From NCBI GenBank assembly GCA_026552975.1, contig JAPMTR010000071.1:1-61903 (forward strand): 61,903 bases of DNA, read 5' to 3'. How positions within the stretch are numbered: position 1 is the stretch's first letter; each line of letters starts with the position of its first letter. This document shows, in pieces, positions 28,072-37,280 of the stretch. Under the pieces are notes generated by a model. It made no database searches, was not told where the DNA came from, and saw nothing but the letters and a program-made list of their open reading frames with translations. Position numbers and translations under genes: made by a program. Origin of the DNA: Candidatus Methanoperedens sp. GTDB taxonomy: Archaea; Halobacteriota; Methanosarcinia; Methanosarcinales; Methanoperedenaceae.

Positions 28072-28443
28072 TCAGGGATTTGCCTGTACTACTATAACAA
28101 GAAGCAAGATCAGGACGGCGACTGTCTGAGGCACCATATACCATTTAACCTTGTTCTGAAGACCCGAAACGCGCGAATTTAATTCAATTATATCTTCAGT
28201 AAGCCTCTTTATAGTTTCATCATTTTCTTTATTTTGTAAAGCTATTACCATCTCTTGAGCCGGAGCTTCTATTGGCTGCACAGGTTTCACTGAAGGAATT
28301 GTTTTGGATCTGGTATTTATTGGATAAGTTTTCTTTGGCCTGATAACGACAGGCCTTACTTTTTCTATTGGCTTGAAATTGGGATCTCTTCCTTTTCCCA
28401 AGGTCTGGAAGATCTGGTCTTCCGTTACATCCAGTATCGACAT
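28072..28443 (-). CDS. tail-anchored hypothetical protein
   Basis: A 123-residue protein with a basic, Pro-rich N-terminal half (PIEKVRPVVIRPKKTYP), a short coiled coil (about 78-98, ETIKRLTEDIIELNSRVSGLQ cut short here) and one C-terminal membrane helix (about 102-121). This suggests a tail-anchored cytoplasmic protein. Family unknown. It sits downstream of infB with a gap of about 70 bases. Confidence 0.65.
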   Translation of the reverse strand: MSILDVTEDQIFQTLGKGRDPNFKPIEKVRPVVIRPKKTYPINTRSKTIPSVKPVQPIEAPAQEMVIALQNKENDETIKRLTEDIIELNSRVSGLQNKVKWYMVPQTVAVLILLLVIVVQANP

Positions 28444-28515
28444 TTTGTACCCTCTTTTACCAGATAATATGCTATTCCATTATTTAATTCTTGTCGTATT
28501 ATTCAATGATGACAA

Positions 28516-30279
28516 CTATTTTCCCCAGAATGGGTTACCTTTGCGCTTAATAACCATAAATGCCATCAAAGTTTCCTTATCTTCTACCTTCATAGATGCA
28601 AAAAGTTCCTGTTCTGCGATCTTGGCATGTTTTTCCGGTATATCGATATAAAGAGTATCGCCTTCCTTAATCTGACGTCCAACAGTGGGCCCGTCTATCG
28701 CCATAGCAACTTCTTTGCCGACCCCAACTTCACTTATGTTCTCGTTGTTCTCCTGGATACCTTTTATTAGACCTACAATAGAACCATCGTCTTTCATTAC
28801 TTCAAGATTGGTCTTTATCAATCCGCCCAGGATGCGCACACCTACGACTGCAGGCTTGCTCTGCCTGAAGGTGCAATCAGGCATGATAATAAATCTTCCT
28901 GGTTTGATGATCGTTTCATAGCGTTTTTTCTCATTAAGCTGTTTTTGTTCAGTAACCCAGGTCTTATAATCTTCTATTAACCGATAGATAACATTGTTAT
29001 TGAATAATTTTACATCAGAACCCATTAGTTCTTCTTTTGCATCAGGAAGAACATCCACCTCAAATCCAAGGATAACTGAAAAAAGGGGGTCTTTGATGGT
29101 CTTTACTTCTGCAACGTCCCGTTTTGAAATATCCCCGATATCAGCTCTGTGTATGGCGATATTTTCCTTCTTCAACTCATTCACAAGAGCTTCAAGGGAA
29201 CCTATCGTATCGGATTTTATCAATATCCCGTTTGATTCTGTTTCAATCCTTACTGCATCGATCTCTGATCGTATTACATCAGATATTTCCTGAATATTAT
29301 CTGTAGCCACCCGGATCTGGGATCCGGCAAGCGCCCCTTCAAGGGAAGGTGCAGCGATCTTGATACCGGAAGCTGCCACGACTTTCTTTACCTGCTTGAA
29401 TTTTTCTTCTGAGCGGATCTCAGAAAGTGGTCTTGGTTTTAAAAGTGCTCGTATTTTTGTTACGATCGGGGCACCTCTGCTGCCTACAACGATAGTGTCA
29501 CCAACTTTTAATTCTCCATCATATAATATTACATCAAGCGTTGTTCCAAGACCCACCTCTTCCTTAACTTCAAGGACTGTACCTGTGCCAGGCCCGGTCG
29601 CCCTGTATTCAAGGTCTTTTTCAAGGAACTTCTTTGCCAGCCCCATTAATATCATGAGAAGATCAGGTATCCCTTCGCCTGTCTTTGCGCTTACTGGAAC
29701 GACACCGATATTTCGCTGGAAATCCCGCACCCTGTCATACCGGTCAGAACTAAAACCCATCTCATAAAGTTTGCCAATGAGCACATAGATCTTTTCATCA
29801 AGACCGGTCTGCGCAAAACCAGTCTGCTCCGGGAAGGACAAAATGAACGGTTTTCCCGTCTGCGGACTCCATCCAGGGACTCGATCTATCTTATTTCCTG
29901 CTACAATAAAAGGTGTTTTGAATCTCTTGAGGATCTCCACGGCCTCAATCGTTTGGGGTTGGAATCCTTCATTAACATCAACAACAAGTATGGCAAGATC
30001 TGCAAGCGCTCCGCCCCTTGCCCTGAGGGTTGTAAAAGCCCTGTGTCCGGGAGTATCAATGAAAAGAAGACCCGGAACCTTTGTGTCACCCTTAAATATC
30101 GGCCCGCATACGTGTTTTACCACATCCAGCGGCACCTCTGTAGCTCCTATATGCTGGGTTATGCGGCCTGCTTCACCTTCTGCTATTGTGGTACCTCTTA
30201 TCTTATCAAGAAGTGATGTTTTTCCATGGTCCACATGCCCCATCACACAAACGATGGGGGTGCGCAGATTTTCTCCCAT
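28516..30279 (-). CDS. infB: translation initiation factor aIF5B
   Basis: The 587-residue GTPase promotes ribosomal subunit joining. G motifs are at the N-terminus: GHVDHGKTSL (about 14-23), DTPGH (about 77-81) and NKID (about 131-134). Domain II, the flexible domain III and the EF-Tu-like domain IV follow. Length matches the archaeal form, which lacks the long N-terminal extension of eukaryotes. It ends the classic L7Ae-eS28-eL24-ndk-infB cluster. Confidence 0.96.
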   Translation of the reverse strand: MGENLRTPIVCVMGHVDHGKTSLLDKIRGTTIAEGEAGRITQHIGATEVPLDVVKHVCGPIFKGDTKVPGLLFIDTPGHRAFTTLRARGGALADLAILVVDVNEGFQPQTIEAVEILKRFKTPFIVAGNKIDRVPGWSPQTGKPFILSFPEQTGFAQTGLDEKIYVLIGKLYEMGFSSDRYDRVRDFQRNIGVVPVSAKTGEGIPDLLMILMGLAKKFLEKDLEYRATGPGTGTVLEVKEEVGLGTTLDVILYDGELKVGDTIVVGSRGAPIVTKIRALLKPRPLSEIRSEEKFKQVKKVVAASGIKIAAPSLEGALAGSQIRVATDNIQEISDVIRSEIDAVRIETESNGILIKSDTIGSLEALVNELKKENIAIHRADIGDISKRDVAEVKTIKDPLFSVILGFEVDVLPDAKEELMGSDVKLFNNNVIYRLIEDYKTWVTEQKQLNEKKRYETIIKPGRFIIMPDCTFRQSKPAVVGVRILGGLIKTNLEVMKDDGSIVGLIKGIQENNENISEVGVGKEVAMAIDGPTVGRQIKEGDTLYIDIPEKHAKIAEQELFASMKVEDKETLMAFMVIKRKGNPFWGK

Positions 30280-30337
30280 ATTCTATAGATTATGTTAAAA
30301 GTATATAATAAGGAGCGTCTTAAAAAAGAAAACCTTA

Positions 30338-30787
30338 CTATTCGTATATCCAGGATTCGTCTATCCTTGAATATGGTACTATTTCAGATTCCTTAAAATG
30401 TATGGCTATTTCCCGCTGTGCTGATTCAACCGAATCACTGGCATGCACGATGTTTCGACCCGTGTCAAGTGCAAGGTCCCCGCGAATGCTCCCTGTGGCA
30501 GCATTAACTGGATTGGTCGAACCGTTGACAGAGCGCATCACTGATACGGCATTCTTGCCTTCAACAACGAATGAAACCGATGGTCCTGAGGTAATGAAAC
30601 TGATAAGGGAGTTGAAAAAGGGTTTCTGGACATGCTCAGCATAGTGTTTCTTAGCAGTGTCTGGAGAGATCACATTCATGCGCATGGCCACTATTTTAAG
30701 TCCTCGCTTCTCGATCCTGCTAAATACCTCGCCAATAAGACCCCGCTGTACGCCATCGGGTTTTACCATTACGTAAGTGCGCTCCAA
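30338..30787 (-). CDS. ndk: nucleoside diphosphate kinase
   Basis: The 149-residue enzyme balances nucleoside triphosphates through a phosphohistidine. The catalytic segment [10 protein letters not shown] carries the histidine (about 115-118), and the ATP-site arginines and [11 protein letters not shown] at the start are intact. Co-located with ribosomal genes as in most archaea. Confidence 0.96.
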   Translation of the reverse strand: MERTYVMVKPDGVQRGLIGEVFSRIEKRGLKIVAMRMNVISPDTAKKHYAEHVQKPFFNSLISFITSGPSVSFVVEGKNAVSVMRSVNGSTNPVNAATGSIRGDLALDTGRNIVHASDSVESAQREIAIHFKESEIVPYSRIDESWIYE

Positions 30788-30796
30788 TGTCTCACC

Positions 30797-30991
30797 TTAC
30801 GGGGTTGCTTTTCCTCTGGCTTTTCTTCCTGCCTCTGTCCATGCGACTTTTCTCGGGATCCTTCCAAGGTTCTGATTACCCTGGCATTTGGATGAACAGA
30901 AATAAAATACAGTTCCGTCTTTCCTGGCATAAAGCTTGCCTGTACCGGGTTCAATTGCGTCCCCGCAGAACGAGCATTTCTTTTTTTCCAT
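30797..30991 (-). CDS. rpl24e: ribosomal protein eL24
   Basis: A 64-residue large-subunit protein. It has the four-Cys zinc site, CSFCG (6-10) and CSSKC (32-36), with KDGTVFYF between, and ends in a basic tail. The short archaeal form. Confidence 0.95.
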   Translation of the reverse strand: MEKKKCSFCGDAIEPGTGKLYARKDGTVFYFCSSKCQGNQNLGRIPRKVAWTEAGRKARGKATP

Positions 30992-30995
30992 CTTC

Positions 30996-31211
30996 TCACC
31001 TTGACATTAATTTCTTTGCTTCTCGTGATGTTTCAAGAAGGATCAGGATGTCCCCGAGTTTTACCGGTCCAACGACATTTCGGGTTATGACCCTGCCTTT
31101 ATCCCTGCCATCAAGTACACGGCACTGTATCTGCATAGCTTCTCCATGCATACCGGTCTTGCCTACGATCTCAACTATTTCGGCAGGATATCCTGCGTCT
31201 TCGTCAGCCAT
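30996..31211 (-). CDS. rps28e: ribosomal protein eS28
   Basis: The 71-residue protein forms the OB-fold of S28e, ending in the conserved [16 protein letters not shown]. It lies between L7Ae and eL24 with gaps of only four bases on each side. Confidence 0.95.
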   Translation of the reverse strand: MADEDAGYPAEIVEIVGKTGMHGEAMQIQCRVLDGRDKGRVITRNVVGPVKLGDILILLETSREAKKLMSR

Positions 31212-31215
31212 GATC

Positions 31216-31587
31216 TCACTTCTTCAATGCGAGGACTTTCTGTGCTACTTCATCCACAAGTTCTTTGCCTCTTCCTGGCTCAACTATTGCAGCTGCACCG
31301 CTTCCAACGCTCAATCCGCTGGCTGCTCCAAGTTCTACCTGTTTTTTTACATATATATATGGTATATTCTTTTCGTCGCAAAGAGCAGGAAGATGCATTA
31401 CTATTTCAGGCGGATTCACATCTTCGCCTATTATTACAAGTTTTGCGATCCCTCGTTCGATCGCTTTTGTGGCTTCATTAGTTCCTTTCTTGATCTTTCC
31501 AGAATCCCGTGCCATCTCAAGTGCTTCTAAAGCTTTGTTGGATAGTTCAGCAGGGACTTCAAATTTGATATAGGTTGGTTGTGCCAT
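31216..31587 (-). CDS. rpl7ae: ribosomal protein L7Ae (eL8)
   Basis: The 123-residue kink-turn binding protein serves in the ribosome, in box C/D and H/ACA RNPs and in RNase P. It shows the motif [30 protein letters not shown] and the VEL..A.GL loop ([19 protein letters not shown]). First gene of the ribosomal/infB cluster. Confidence 0.96.
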   Translation of the reverse strand: MAQPTYIKFEVPAELSNKALEALEMARDSGKIKKGTNEATKAIERGIAKLVIIGEDVNPPEIVMHLPALCDEKNIPYIYVKKQVELGAASGLSVGSGAAAIVEPGRGKELVDEVAQKVLALKK

Positions 31588-31664
31588 ATTAATTACTTCC
31601 TTCAGGATTTAATCCTTCATCATTCATTGATTAAGAGTATCGGCGCTTTCTACAGCACTATATG

Positions 31665-31675
31665 CTATATATTTT
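31665..31675 (-). promoter_or_regulatory. TATA box of L7Ae cluster
   Basis: On the minus strand AAAATATATAG stands about 80 bases before the L7Ae start, the best TATA match in this gap. The resulting leader of about 50 bases leaves room for L7Ae feedback control, which I cannot confirm. Confidence 0.4.
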
Positions 31676-31679
31676 GCGC

Positions 31680-32549
31680 CTAATTTGTTTCCTCATTTAA
31701 TATTTGGAACAGTTCAGGGGAGACTATTTTAACTATGGTATAATTTCCAGTCTGATTGATACTATATTGTTCAAAACCTTTTTCTGTGCTATTGGCTTTT
31801 GACTGGTTGAGTTTTCTCAAAATGGTTGAGTTCACATCAAGATATGCCGTTGTTCTTTCATAACTTCCGTTTACCAAATTGAGACCTATATAAAATTGTT
31901 TTGCAAAGGTCACGTTTGAATTTAATATCTGGTAAGGTGCGGGTTCCACTTTTGTGAGAAGATCTTTATACGAATCATAAGATGTGTTCGTTTCATTCTG
32001 GCCATATAATATATTAAGTACTTCGCTGGCAGTTTGATCTGATGCGTAAATAATCGGATACCCCATTATATTTATCATTCCATTATCCTGCCTTTGCAAA
32101 ATATTGTTCGTATTAGGTATCACGACATATTCAAAGTCATTCTTCGGGATCGACATTGTGCTCAATAAAAGGAAAGAATTATTATTTCCATCTTTAATAC
32201 CTGCATAATACATTTTCGTGGTATTTGAATTGTACAGGGTATCCACTTCCTGAATTATCTGGATCTCCTGCCTCACTAACTGGATCATTTGAATTGGCAT
32301 ATTTTCCAGGTCCATATAATAGGCCACTTCTGCCCCCGGAGGAGTCATGCTCAGTGAATCGGAAATAGTATTAAAAGGCTCGTTGACAGTCCAAAAATCC
32401 GGATTGTATTTATCAGTGTTCGTTGTCTGCGTTACTGATTGACTATCGTTATTATCAGTGTTCCCTATAAATATATAAGCAAATACTGAACCTAACATTG
32501 TAATTACCAGAAATGCGGCGAGTATTTTGTACGTATCCTGCTGATTCAT
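31680..32549 (-). CDS. membrane-anchored extracellular protein, unknown
   Basis: A 289-residue protein with one N-terminal membrane helix (about 9-29) and an outer domain of about 255 residues. The outer part has several N-glycosylation sequons (NNT, NGS, NST, NQT, NYT), fitting an archaeal surface protein. No family recognised. Asn/Thr/Tyr content is high. It stands alone between L7Ae and cbiB. Confidence 0.65.
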   Translation of the reverse strand: MNQQDTYKILAAFLVITMLGSVFAYIFIGNTDNNDSQSVTQTTNTDKYNPDFWTVNEPFNTISDSLSMTPPGAEVAYYMDLENMPIQMIQLVRQEIQIIQEVDTLYNSNTTKMYYAGIKDGNNNSFLLLSTMSIPKNDFEYVVIPNTNNILQRQDNGMINIMGYPIIYASDQTASEVLNILYGQNETNTSYDSYKDLLTKVEPAPYQILNSNVTFAKQFYIGLNLVNGSYERTTAYLDVNSTILRKLNQSKANSTEKGFEQYSINQTGNYTIVKIVSPELFQILNEETN

Positions 32550-32597
32550 GAACCCCTCATATTATCTTTATATTCTTAAAGTAAATGGTTTTAAATT

Positions 32598-33509
32598 TTA
32601 TCCCATCAAAGGTATCTTACCAATCCAATATATCACACATATTACCAGGAAAGATGAAAAACCTACAAGATTGATCGCCTTTTGTATATCAAAATATCCC
32701 GGATCATTATAATTATTGCCGATCACATGATATCCTATTTTTTCAAGTCTTACATTAAGAGCACCCGAAACCGCAGCCATCGGCCATCCTGAATTTGGAG
32801 ACGCGGTTTTATTATAGTCTTGTTTGCATATCTTTATAGCATCCAGGGGTTTTCCAAATAAAATGGAGGAAACAAAGATAACTATCAAAGACAAACGTGA
32901 AGGAACAAAATTTACTAGATCATCAATACGCGCAGCTGCATAGCCAAGTTTCACGAACGGTTCCTTCTTATAACCCACCATTGAATCAAGCGTATTTATC
33001 ATCCTGCAGGCAAGCGCACCTGGAAGTCCGAATAACAGGAAATAGAATAATGGCGATAAAATACCATCAACAAAGCTTTCTGCAAGTGACTCAATAACTG
33101 CTGATGCAGATTGATGTGCATTAAGGTTTGATGTATCCCGCCCTACAAAGGTCTTCAAGTCCGTTCGTACTTTTTCGATATTTCCTTTTCCAAGGTCCCT
33201 TTGTATCCCTATAGCAGAGAAAAGGAGCATGCGAATAGAAAAGCTGGATTTCAAGAAATATGCCGAAATTACGATAACCATGATCCCTGTAACAAAGAAT
33301 TCTAGAGCTTTGATTGTCAGGACAGTTATCCCAACGCAAAAAAACACCATGATCAAACCATAAAGCTTGCGATGGACCCGTGGGGCTGCCCCTACAAATA
33401 TGTTGATGAGCTTCCCCATCCACACAACCGGATGAAGAAATGCAGGCGGTTCTCCGAAAAGTATATCAAAAAATACAGCAAGGAGCAAAACCTTGCCCCA
33501 CTCTATCAT
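32598..33509 (-). CDS. cbiB: adenosylcobinamide-phosphate synthase CbiB
   Basis: A 303-residue membrane protein with four or five helices that joins aminopropanol phosphate to adenosylcobyric acid. Family segments: FGEPPAFLHPVVWMGKLI near the start, SASAVIESLAESFVDG, and CRMINTLDSMVGYK. Its start overlaps the cobD stop (ATGA), so it is made together with the enzyme that supplies its substrate. Confidence 0.94.
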   Translation of the reverse strand: MIEWGKVLLLAVFFDILFGEPPAFLHPVVWMGKLINIFVGAAPRVHRKLYGLIMVFFCVGITVLTIKALEFFVTGIMVIVISAYFLKSSFSIRMLLFSAIGIQRDLGKGNIEKVRTDLKTFVGRDTSNLNAHQSASAVIESLAESFVDGILSPLFYFLLFGLPGALACRMINTLDSMVGYKKEPFVKLGYAAARIDDLVNFVPSRLSLIVIFVSSILFGKPLDAIKICKQDYNKTASPNSGWPMAAVSGALNVRLEKIGYHVIGNNYNDPGYFDIQKAINLVGFSSFLVICVIYWIGKIPLMG

Positions 33510-34915
33510 AATTCAGGCTCCATCACCAGTTTCCAGATTTCTTTTATTTTCTTTCCACCCATCAACTCTTTTAACACCTTTTCAGCAATGTCACCTTTGT
33601 GGATGAGGTGACATCCTGCGCAACTCCATACAGTTCCGCCTGTAGACCTGTGGAGAAGTTCCCCTCCTGTTTCTGTATTTTCGCACGGGTAAAATGGACA
33701 AAAACAGAACGTGCAATCCTGTCCTGCAAAATGGCAGGAGTAATATTCACAATCGATCCTGCTTCGTGCGGCAACACCCCTATCCAACGCCCTGTCGAGC
33801 TCTTTTTCCGCAAGTTCCTGTCCCCACTCTTTTATAACGCTGGCTAAAGCCTTGATCAACTCTTGGTTTTCGCTTCTTTTTCGCACAGCTATACGGATGT
33901 GATTTTTAAGGTCAAATGAGGCACAATCGCGAATGATAATACCCTGTCTTAACATGCGCTGAGTCAATTCCAGGGAACTCAATCCAAAATCAACAAGGTC
34001 AATAAGAATAAAATTAGTGTCGCTGGGGTATGGTTTAAAACCCCTGAAAGCCGCAAGTTTTTCGAAAAGCCATCCACGTTCTTTCTTTAAAAAGGAAAGT
34101 GACTTTTGGAGGTAGTCCTGGCTATCCCCGAGAAGATCTTCACACACTTTTGCAGCGATTGAGTTCATATTCCAGTGAAGACGGATATTATTCAAAAGTC
34201 CGGCAAAGTCTGGTGATGCAACAAGAAAACCAATCCTTAATCCAGGAACAGCGAATGTTTTTGTAACTGAGCGCAGGACGATGACAAAATCGCTGGATGC
34301 TGCGATATCTGCTACGCTTTCATTCGGATCACAAAGGTCTATGAATGCCTCATCCACGATCAGGAAAACACCCTTTGAAGAGCATTTCTCACACAGGGAA
34401 ATTACATCTTTTCGCAGCATTAGCTTACCGGTCGGGTTATTCGGATTGCACAAAAAGACCGCTTTGAAATTATCAGGCCGGATGCTCATGATACTGGAAA
34501 AATCAACATGCTCAATATCGGCCCCAAAGAGCTTGCACTGGAATTCGTACTCTGAAAAAGTCGGAGATGGGATTAAGACCTTATCCCCGGATTCGATAAT
34601 TGTTTCAGCCAAAAGACGGATCAATTCTGATGAGCCATTTCCAGGCACAATGTTTTCAGATGATACATGAAGATTGTCCGCAGCAACTTTTTTCAGTCCA
34701 GGATATCTATTGTCAGGATAATTGCTTATTGAATTACATGCCCCTGAAACTATCGATATTATTTTTGGATAAATAAGTGGATTAAGGTTGACACTAAAAT
34801 CAAGCAATTCATCCGTCCTTTTTCCTGCAATCCGGGCGCTTTCATATAATCTCGCCCCGTGGATGCAAGGTTGAAGGTCAAACAAATTTTTCCTGATTCT
34901 ATTATTGAAATACAC
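33506..34915 (-). CDS. cobD: threonine-phosphate decarboxylase CobD with Cys-rich C-terminal domain
   Basis: The first 380 residues form a PLP aminotransferase-fold enzyme: GNGSSELIRLLAE, NPNNPTG, DEAFIDLC and SVTKTFAVPGLRIG with the PLP lysine. It makes aminopropanol phosphate for cobalamin. Residues from about 385 form a Cys-rich module (CEYYSCHFAGQDCTFCFCPF, then CAGCHL) likely to bind metal or an Fe-S cluster. I recall a Methanosarcina CobD with a similar extension described as a bifunctional threonine kinase/decarboxylase; that may apply. Start is a GTG preceded by AAAGGCGAT. Confidence 0.9.
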   Translation of the reverse strand: MYFNNRIRKNLFDLQPCIHGARLYESARIAGKRTDELLDFSVNLNPLIYPKIISIVSGACNSISNYPDNRYPGLKKVAADNLHVSSENIVPGNGSSELIRLLAETIIESGDKVLIPSPTFSEYEFQCKLFGADIEHVDFSSIMSIRPDNFKAVFLCNPNNPTGKLMLRKDVISLCEKCSSKGVFLIVDEAFIDLCDPNESVADIAASSDFVIVLRSVTKTFAVPGLRIGFLVASPDFAGLLNNIRLHWNMNSIAAKVCEDLLGDSQDYLQKSLSFLKKERGWLFEKLAAFRGFKPYPSDTNFILIDLVDFGLSSLELTQRMLRQGIIIRDCASFDLKNHIRIAVRKRSENQELIKALASVIKEWGQELAEKELDRALDRGVAARSRIDCEYYSCHFAGQDCTFCFCPFYPCENTETGGELLHRSTGGTVWSCAGCHLIHKGDIAEKVLKELMGGKKIKEIWKLVMEPEL

Positions 34916-35184
34916 ATCGCCTTTTTTGTTTCAAGGTAATATTAAAGTGCTGCAGAAAAAAAAGTATGAAATTATCAGATGTAAGGAATTATCTCATATA
35001 ATCTATCTGAGCATCATGTTCTTTTTTATCTATGGCATTATTATCATATCTAAGACAATTGGTTTTTTGTTCAACTTTCATCTTTTTAAGCCAAATGGTA
35101 CTGTTTTTCCGAAAAATGAAATACCAGTAGCAGTCGTATGATTATAATAAAACAATAGGCTTTGCCATATTTTTCACAACAACA

Positions 35185-35192
35185 TTTATATA
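35185..35192 (+). promoter_or_regulatory. TATA box of MC1 gene
   Basis: TTTATATA lies 58 bases before the MC1 start codon, after an AT-rich gap (34916-35184) in which I see no convincing gene. The predicted transcript start is near 35215, next to the palindrome below. Confidence 0.55.
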
Positions 35193-35216
35193 CTAGGATG
35201 AATGATTCTACCCTAA

Positions 35217-35233
35217 GACAACGAATCGTTGTC
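35217..35233. promoter_or_regulatory. 17-bp inverted repeat at MC1 transcript start
   Basis: GACAACGA-A-TCGTTGTC has perfect 8-bp arms around one base. It begins about 25 bases after the TATA box, that is on the predicted start site, the typical place for a repressor operator. It could also fold as an mRNA hairpin before the start codon. Confidence 0.55.
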
Positions 35234-35249
35234 GGGGTATGAATTAATT

Positions 35250-35540
35250 ATGGCAGAAATAAGAAATTTTGTATTAAGGGAAAAGAATGGAAAAGAAGCT
35301 GGAGTATTTACAGGCCACCAGCCACGCCAGGCAGCCTTAAAAGCAGCCAATCGCAGCAAAGGAACAAAGTCAAAACCAGTCGAATTAAGATTAAGAGAGA
35401 GAGGCACCAAGAAAGTCCATATTTACAAAGGCTGGACAGAAAAAGTTGCAGCTCCTAAGAACAAGCCAAAATGGATGCCTGCAAAGATCAACAAGCCAAA
35501 TGTAAAGAAAGTAGGCGTCGAAGCTCTGGAGAAGGTTTAA
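35250..35540 (+). CDS. chromosomal protein MC1
   Basis: The 96-residue basic protein bends DNA and is characteristic of Methanosarcinales and haloarchaea. Family segments are complete: IRNFVLREKNGKEAGVFTG, QPRQAALKAANR, LRERGTKKVHIYKGW and PAKINKPNVKKVGVE. The ATG at 35250 is used since it gives the known MC1 N-terminus. An AT- and T-rich stretch after the stop (35541-35580) looks like its terminator. Confidence 0.95.
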   Translation: MAEIRNFVLREKNGKEAGVFTGHQPRQAALKAANRSKGTKSKPVELRLRERGTKKVHIYKGWTEKVAAPKNKPKWMPAKINKPNVKKVGVEALEKV

Positions 35541-35655
35541 TTTATTAATTAAATTTTATTATTTTTTTTTCATTCAGTTAATCTTTTTTTTAAATCGAAA
35601 AATTCATATTCTTCGATGTTATTCTGGCAATTCCTTTTGAAAAACGAATCGAGTT

Positions 35656-36183
35656 ATGAACAGAATAAGATTTCTAAATGAAGACAATGCTGCAGATGGC
35701 TTACCTATGCGACTTGTGGTAACTGTTGTTCTTTTATCGATTATTATAGGTCTTACTTCAAAAGCTGCGATCCTTTTTATAAATGATAAAAATGAGAAGA
35801 ATCTTCAGGGAGAACTTGACCTAATAAATAAGCGAGCGTCTGCGATGTATATTCAGGGAGGAGCACGTGACATCAATAAACCCGGTGATCTTTCGGGATC
35901 CTTTGAGAACATCCATATAAAAATACCTGATAGTACTGCGTTTGTGGTTTTCGGGGGAATGCCATCTTCTGATGGAACTCCTCCTGCAGCCACAAATCAG
36001 TATACAGATAATGTATTCTATTATGTACTCAGTGATGGAAAGATCGAGACAGGTTCATCAACCGCACGCTTTCGCACGAATAGCTCAGGATTGGATAAGC
36101 CATTGGTGCTTTATCCGGGAGATCACGAATTAACAATGGAACTTGTTAAAAACAATAACGGCACCTATGTCAGGATCGAATAG
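35656..36183 (+). CDS. pilin-like membrane-anchored protein A of surface operon
   Basis: A 175-residue protein with a short charged N-terminus (NRIRFLNEDNAADGLPMRL), one membrane helix (about 19-40) and an outer beta-rich domain. The Gly before the hydrophobic stretch recalls a type IV pilin cleavage site, but the fit is loose. It is the first of six tightly spaced plus-strand genes of similar layout. The exact family is not recognised. Confidence 0.65.
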   Translation: MNRIRFLNEDNAADGLPMRLVVTVVLLSIIIGLTSKAAILFINDKNEKNLQGELDLINKRASAMYIQGGARDINKPGDLSGSFENIHIKIPDSTAFVVFGGMPSSDGTPPAATNQYTDNVFYYVLSDGKIETGSSTARFRTNSSGLDKPLVLYPGDHELTMELVKNNNGTYVRIE

Positions 36184-36823
36184 AACCGGGCAATTCTTTG
36201 CGTTTACAAGAAACGAAAACGCATGGGCAGACTTCTTTATTACCCGTGTGGGCTTGATTCTGTTCGCTGCTATCCTGCTCCTTGCAGCCTTTCGGATATA
36301 TCCAGTATACCAGGAGCGAGAGATCAGGTCAGATCTGGATGCGGCAGCATCGGATATAACCTCAAAAATAGAAGCAGTTGACAGCGTTACGATTCCTGAA
36401 TACCGATACAATTATGTATTTGGAAAAAACAGCAAGAATATCGGGATGGAAATATCTACGGAATTTGTAATTACCCACTCAAACATTAGTTCATTTATGT
36501 TCGGGGAAAGGGGATTAACCCATGCAGAGCCAGTAATGGTGCATGTATATCCCCCTAACAGCAACTGGAAAAATGTCTCCGAATTTCGAAAATATGTCAG
36601 TGACACGATAGGCGATGGAAAAAACGGGGATGGATCAAGTCCACTAGAATTTTCTGAAGATAAAGAAAAGATCGATACCATATTTGGATCAATCGAAAAA
36701 GAACTTGCTCTGACCCCATTTATTCCCGATCTGAAAAAAGCGATTTATATTGAAAAGGTAATAATTAATTACAGGAATAACACGCAGATCCTGAGGAGGG
36801 ATTATGTCTTCATTTTTCAGTGA
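36167..36823 (+). CDS. pilin-like membrane-anchored protein B
   Basis: A 218-residue protein whose membrane helix (about 25-48) is followed by an outer domain with LDAAASDITSKIEAVDSV, a helix common in these pseudopilin-like sets. The ATG at 36167 overlaps the previous gene by 17 bases; a start 24 bases earlier is possible. The C-terminus ends in a strand (RRDYVFIFQ). Function unknown. Confidence 0.65.
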   Translation: MSGSNRTGQFFAFTRNENAWADFFITRVGLILFAAILLLAAFRIYPVYQEREIRSDLDAAASDITSKIEAVDSVTIPEYRYNYVFGKNSKNIGMEISTEFVITHSNISSFMFGERGLTHAEPVMVHVYPPNSNWKNVSEFRKYVSDTIGDGKNGDGSSPLEFSEDKEKIDTIFGSIEKELALTPFIPDLKKAIYIEKVIINYRNNTQILRRDYVFIFQ

Positions 36824-37280
36824 CGACAGGGGAATGATAGAGCCATATTCTGAGCTTCCGGCCATGGCTCTTGCAGTAGTAGGGTTTATCATTTTCATGG
36901 CTGTCCTGGCGCAGACATATATGACCTACCAAGAAAAATCCTTTATAGCCGGACATTATCAGGACGCTTCAAATCTTGCCAACAAACTAGGACAGGATAG
37001 TTCACTTATCGGTACCCGACCAGGAATAATTGATACGGAGAAACTCGAAAACCTGAAGAAAGACCCGAATGAGATCCTGGAAAAATATGGTTCATATTAT
37101 AATCTCATGTTCAAAGTGGAATCTAATTCCATGGAAAGGTCATACAATATCATAATAAAAAAGCCTGGCTCCTCAGACCCCAAAGCTGGAGTGTCTGCAT
37201 CAATACCGGTGACTATCAGGCTTAATGATGTTGAGGAACTACCAGGCACCCTCACGGTCAGGATATGGAGTAAAAAATGA
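36804..37280 (+). CDS. pilin-like membrane-anchored protein C
   Basis: A 158-residue protein starting with DDRGMIEPYSELPAMALAVVGF, which resembles a class III signal peptide: charged residues, Gly, then an acidic residue near the start of the hydrophobic helix (18-42). GAGGAGGG precedes the ATG. The outer domain is mixed helix and strand. It overlaps both neighbours, so it is translated as part of the operon. Confidence 0.65.
   Translation: MSSFFSDDRGMIEPYSELPAMALAVVGFIIFMAVLAQTYMTYQEKSFIAGHYQDASNLANKLGQDSSLIGTRPGIIDTEKLENLKKDPNEILEKYGSYYNLMFKVESNSMERSYNIIIKKPGSSDPKAGVSASIPVTIRLNDVEELPGTLTVRIWSKK

Noticed and set aside
34905-35141. 78-residue plus-strand frame between cobD and MC1
   Set aside because: No ribosome binding site, overlaps the cobD start, and the composition is AT-driven with no recognisable pattern.
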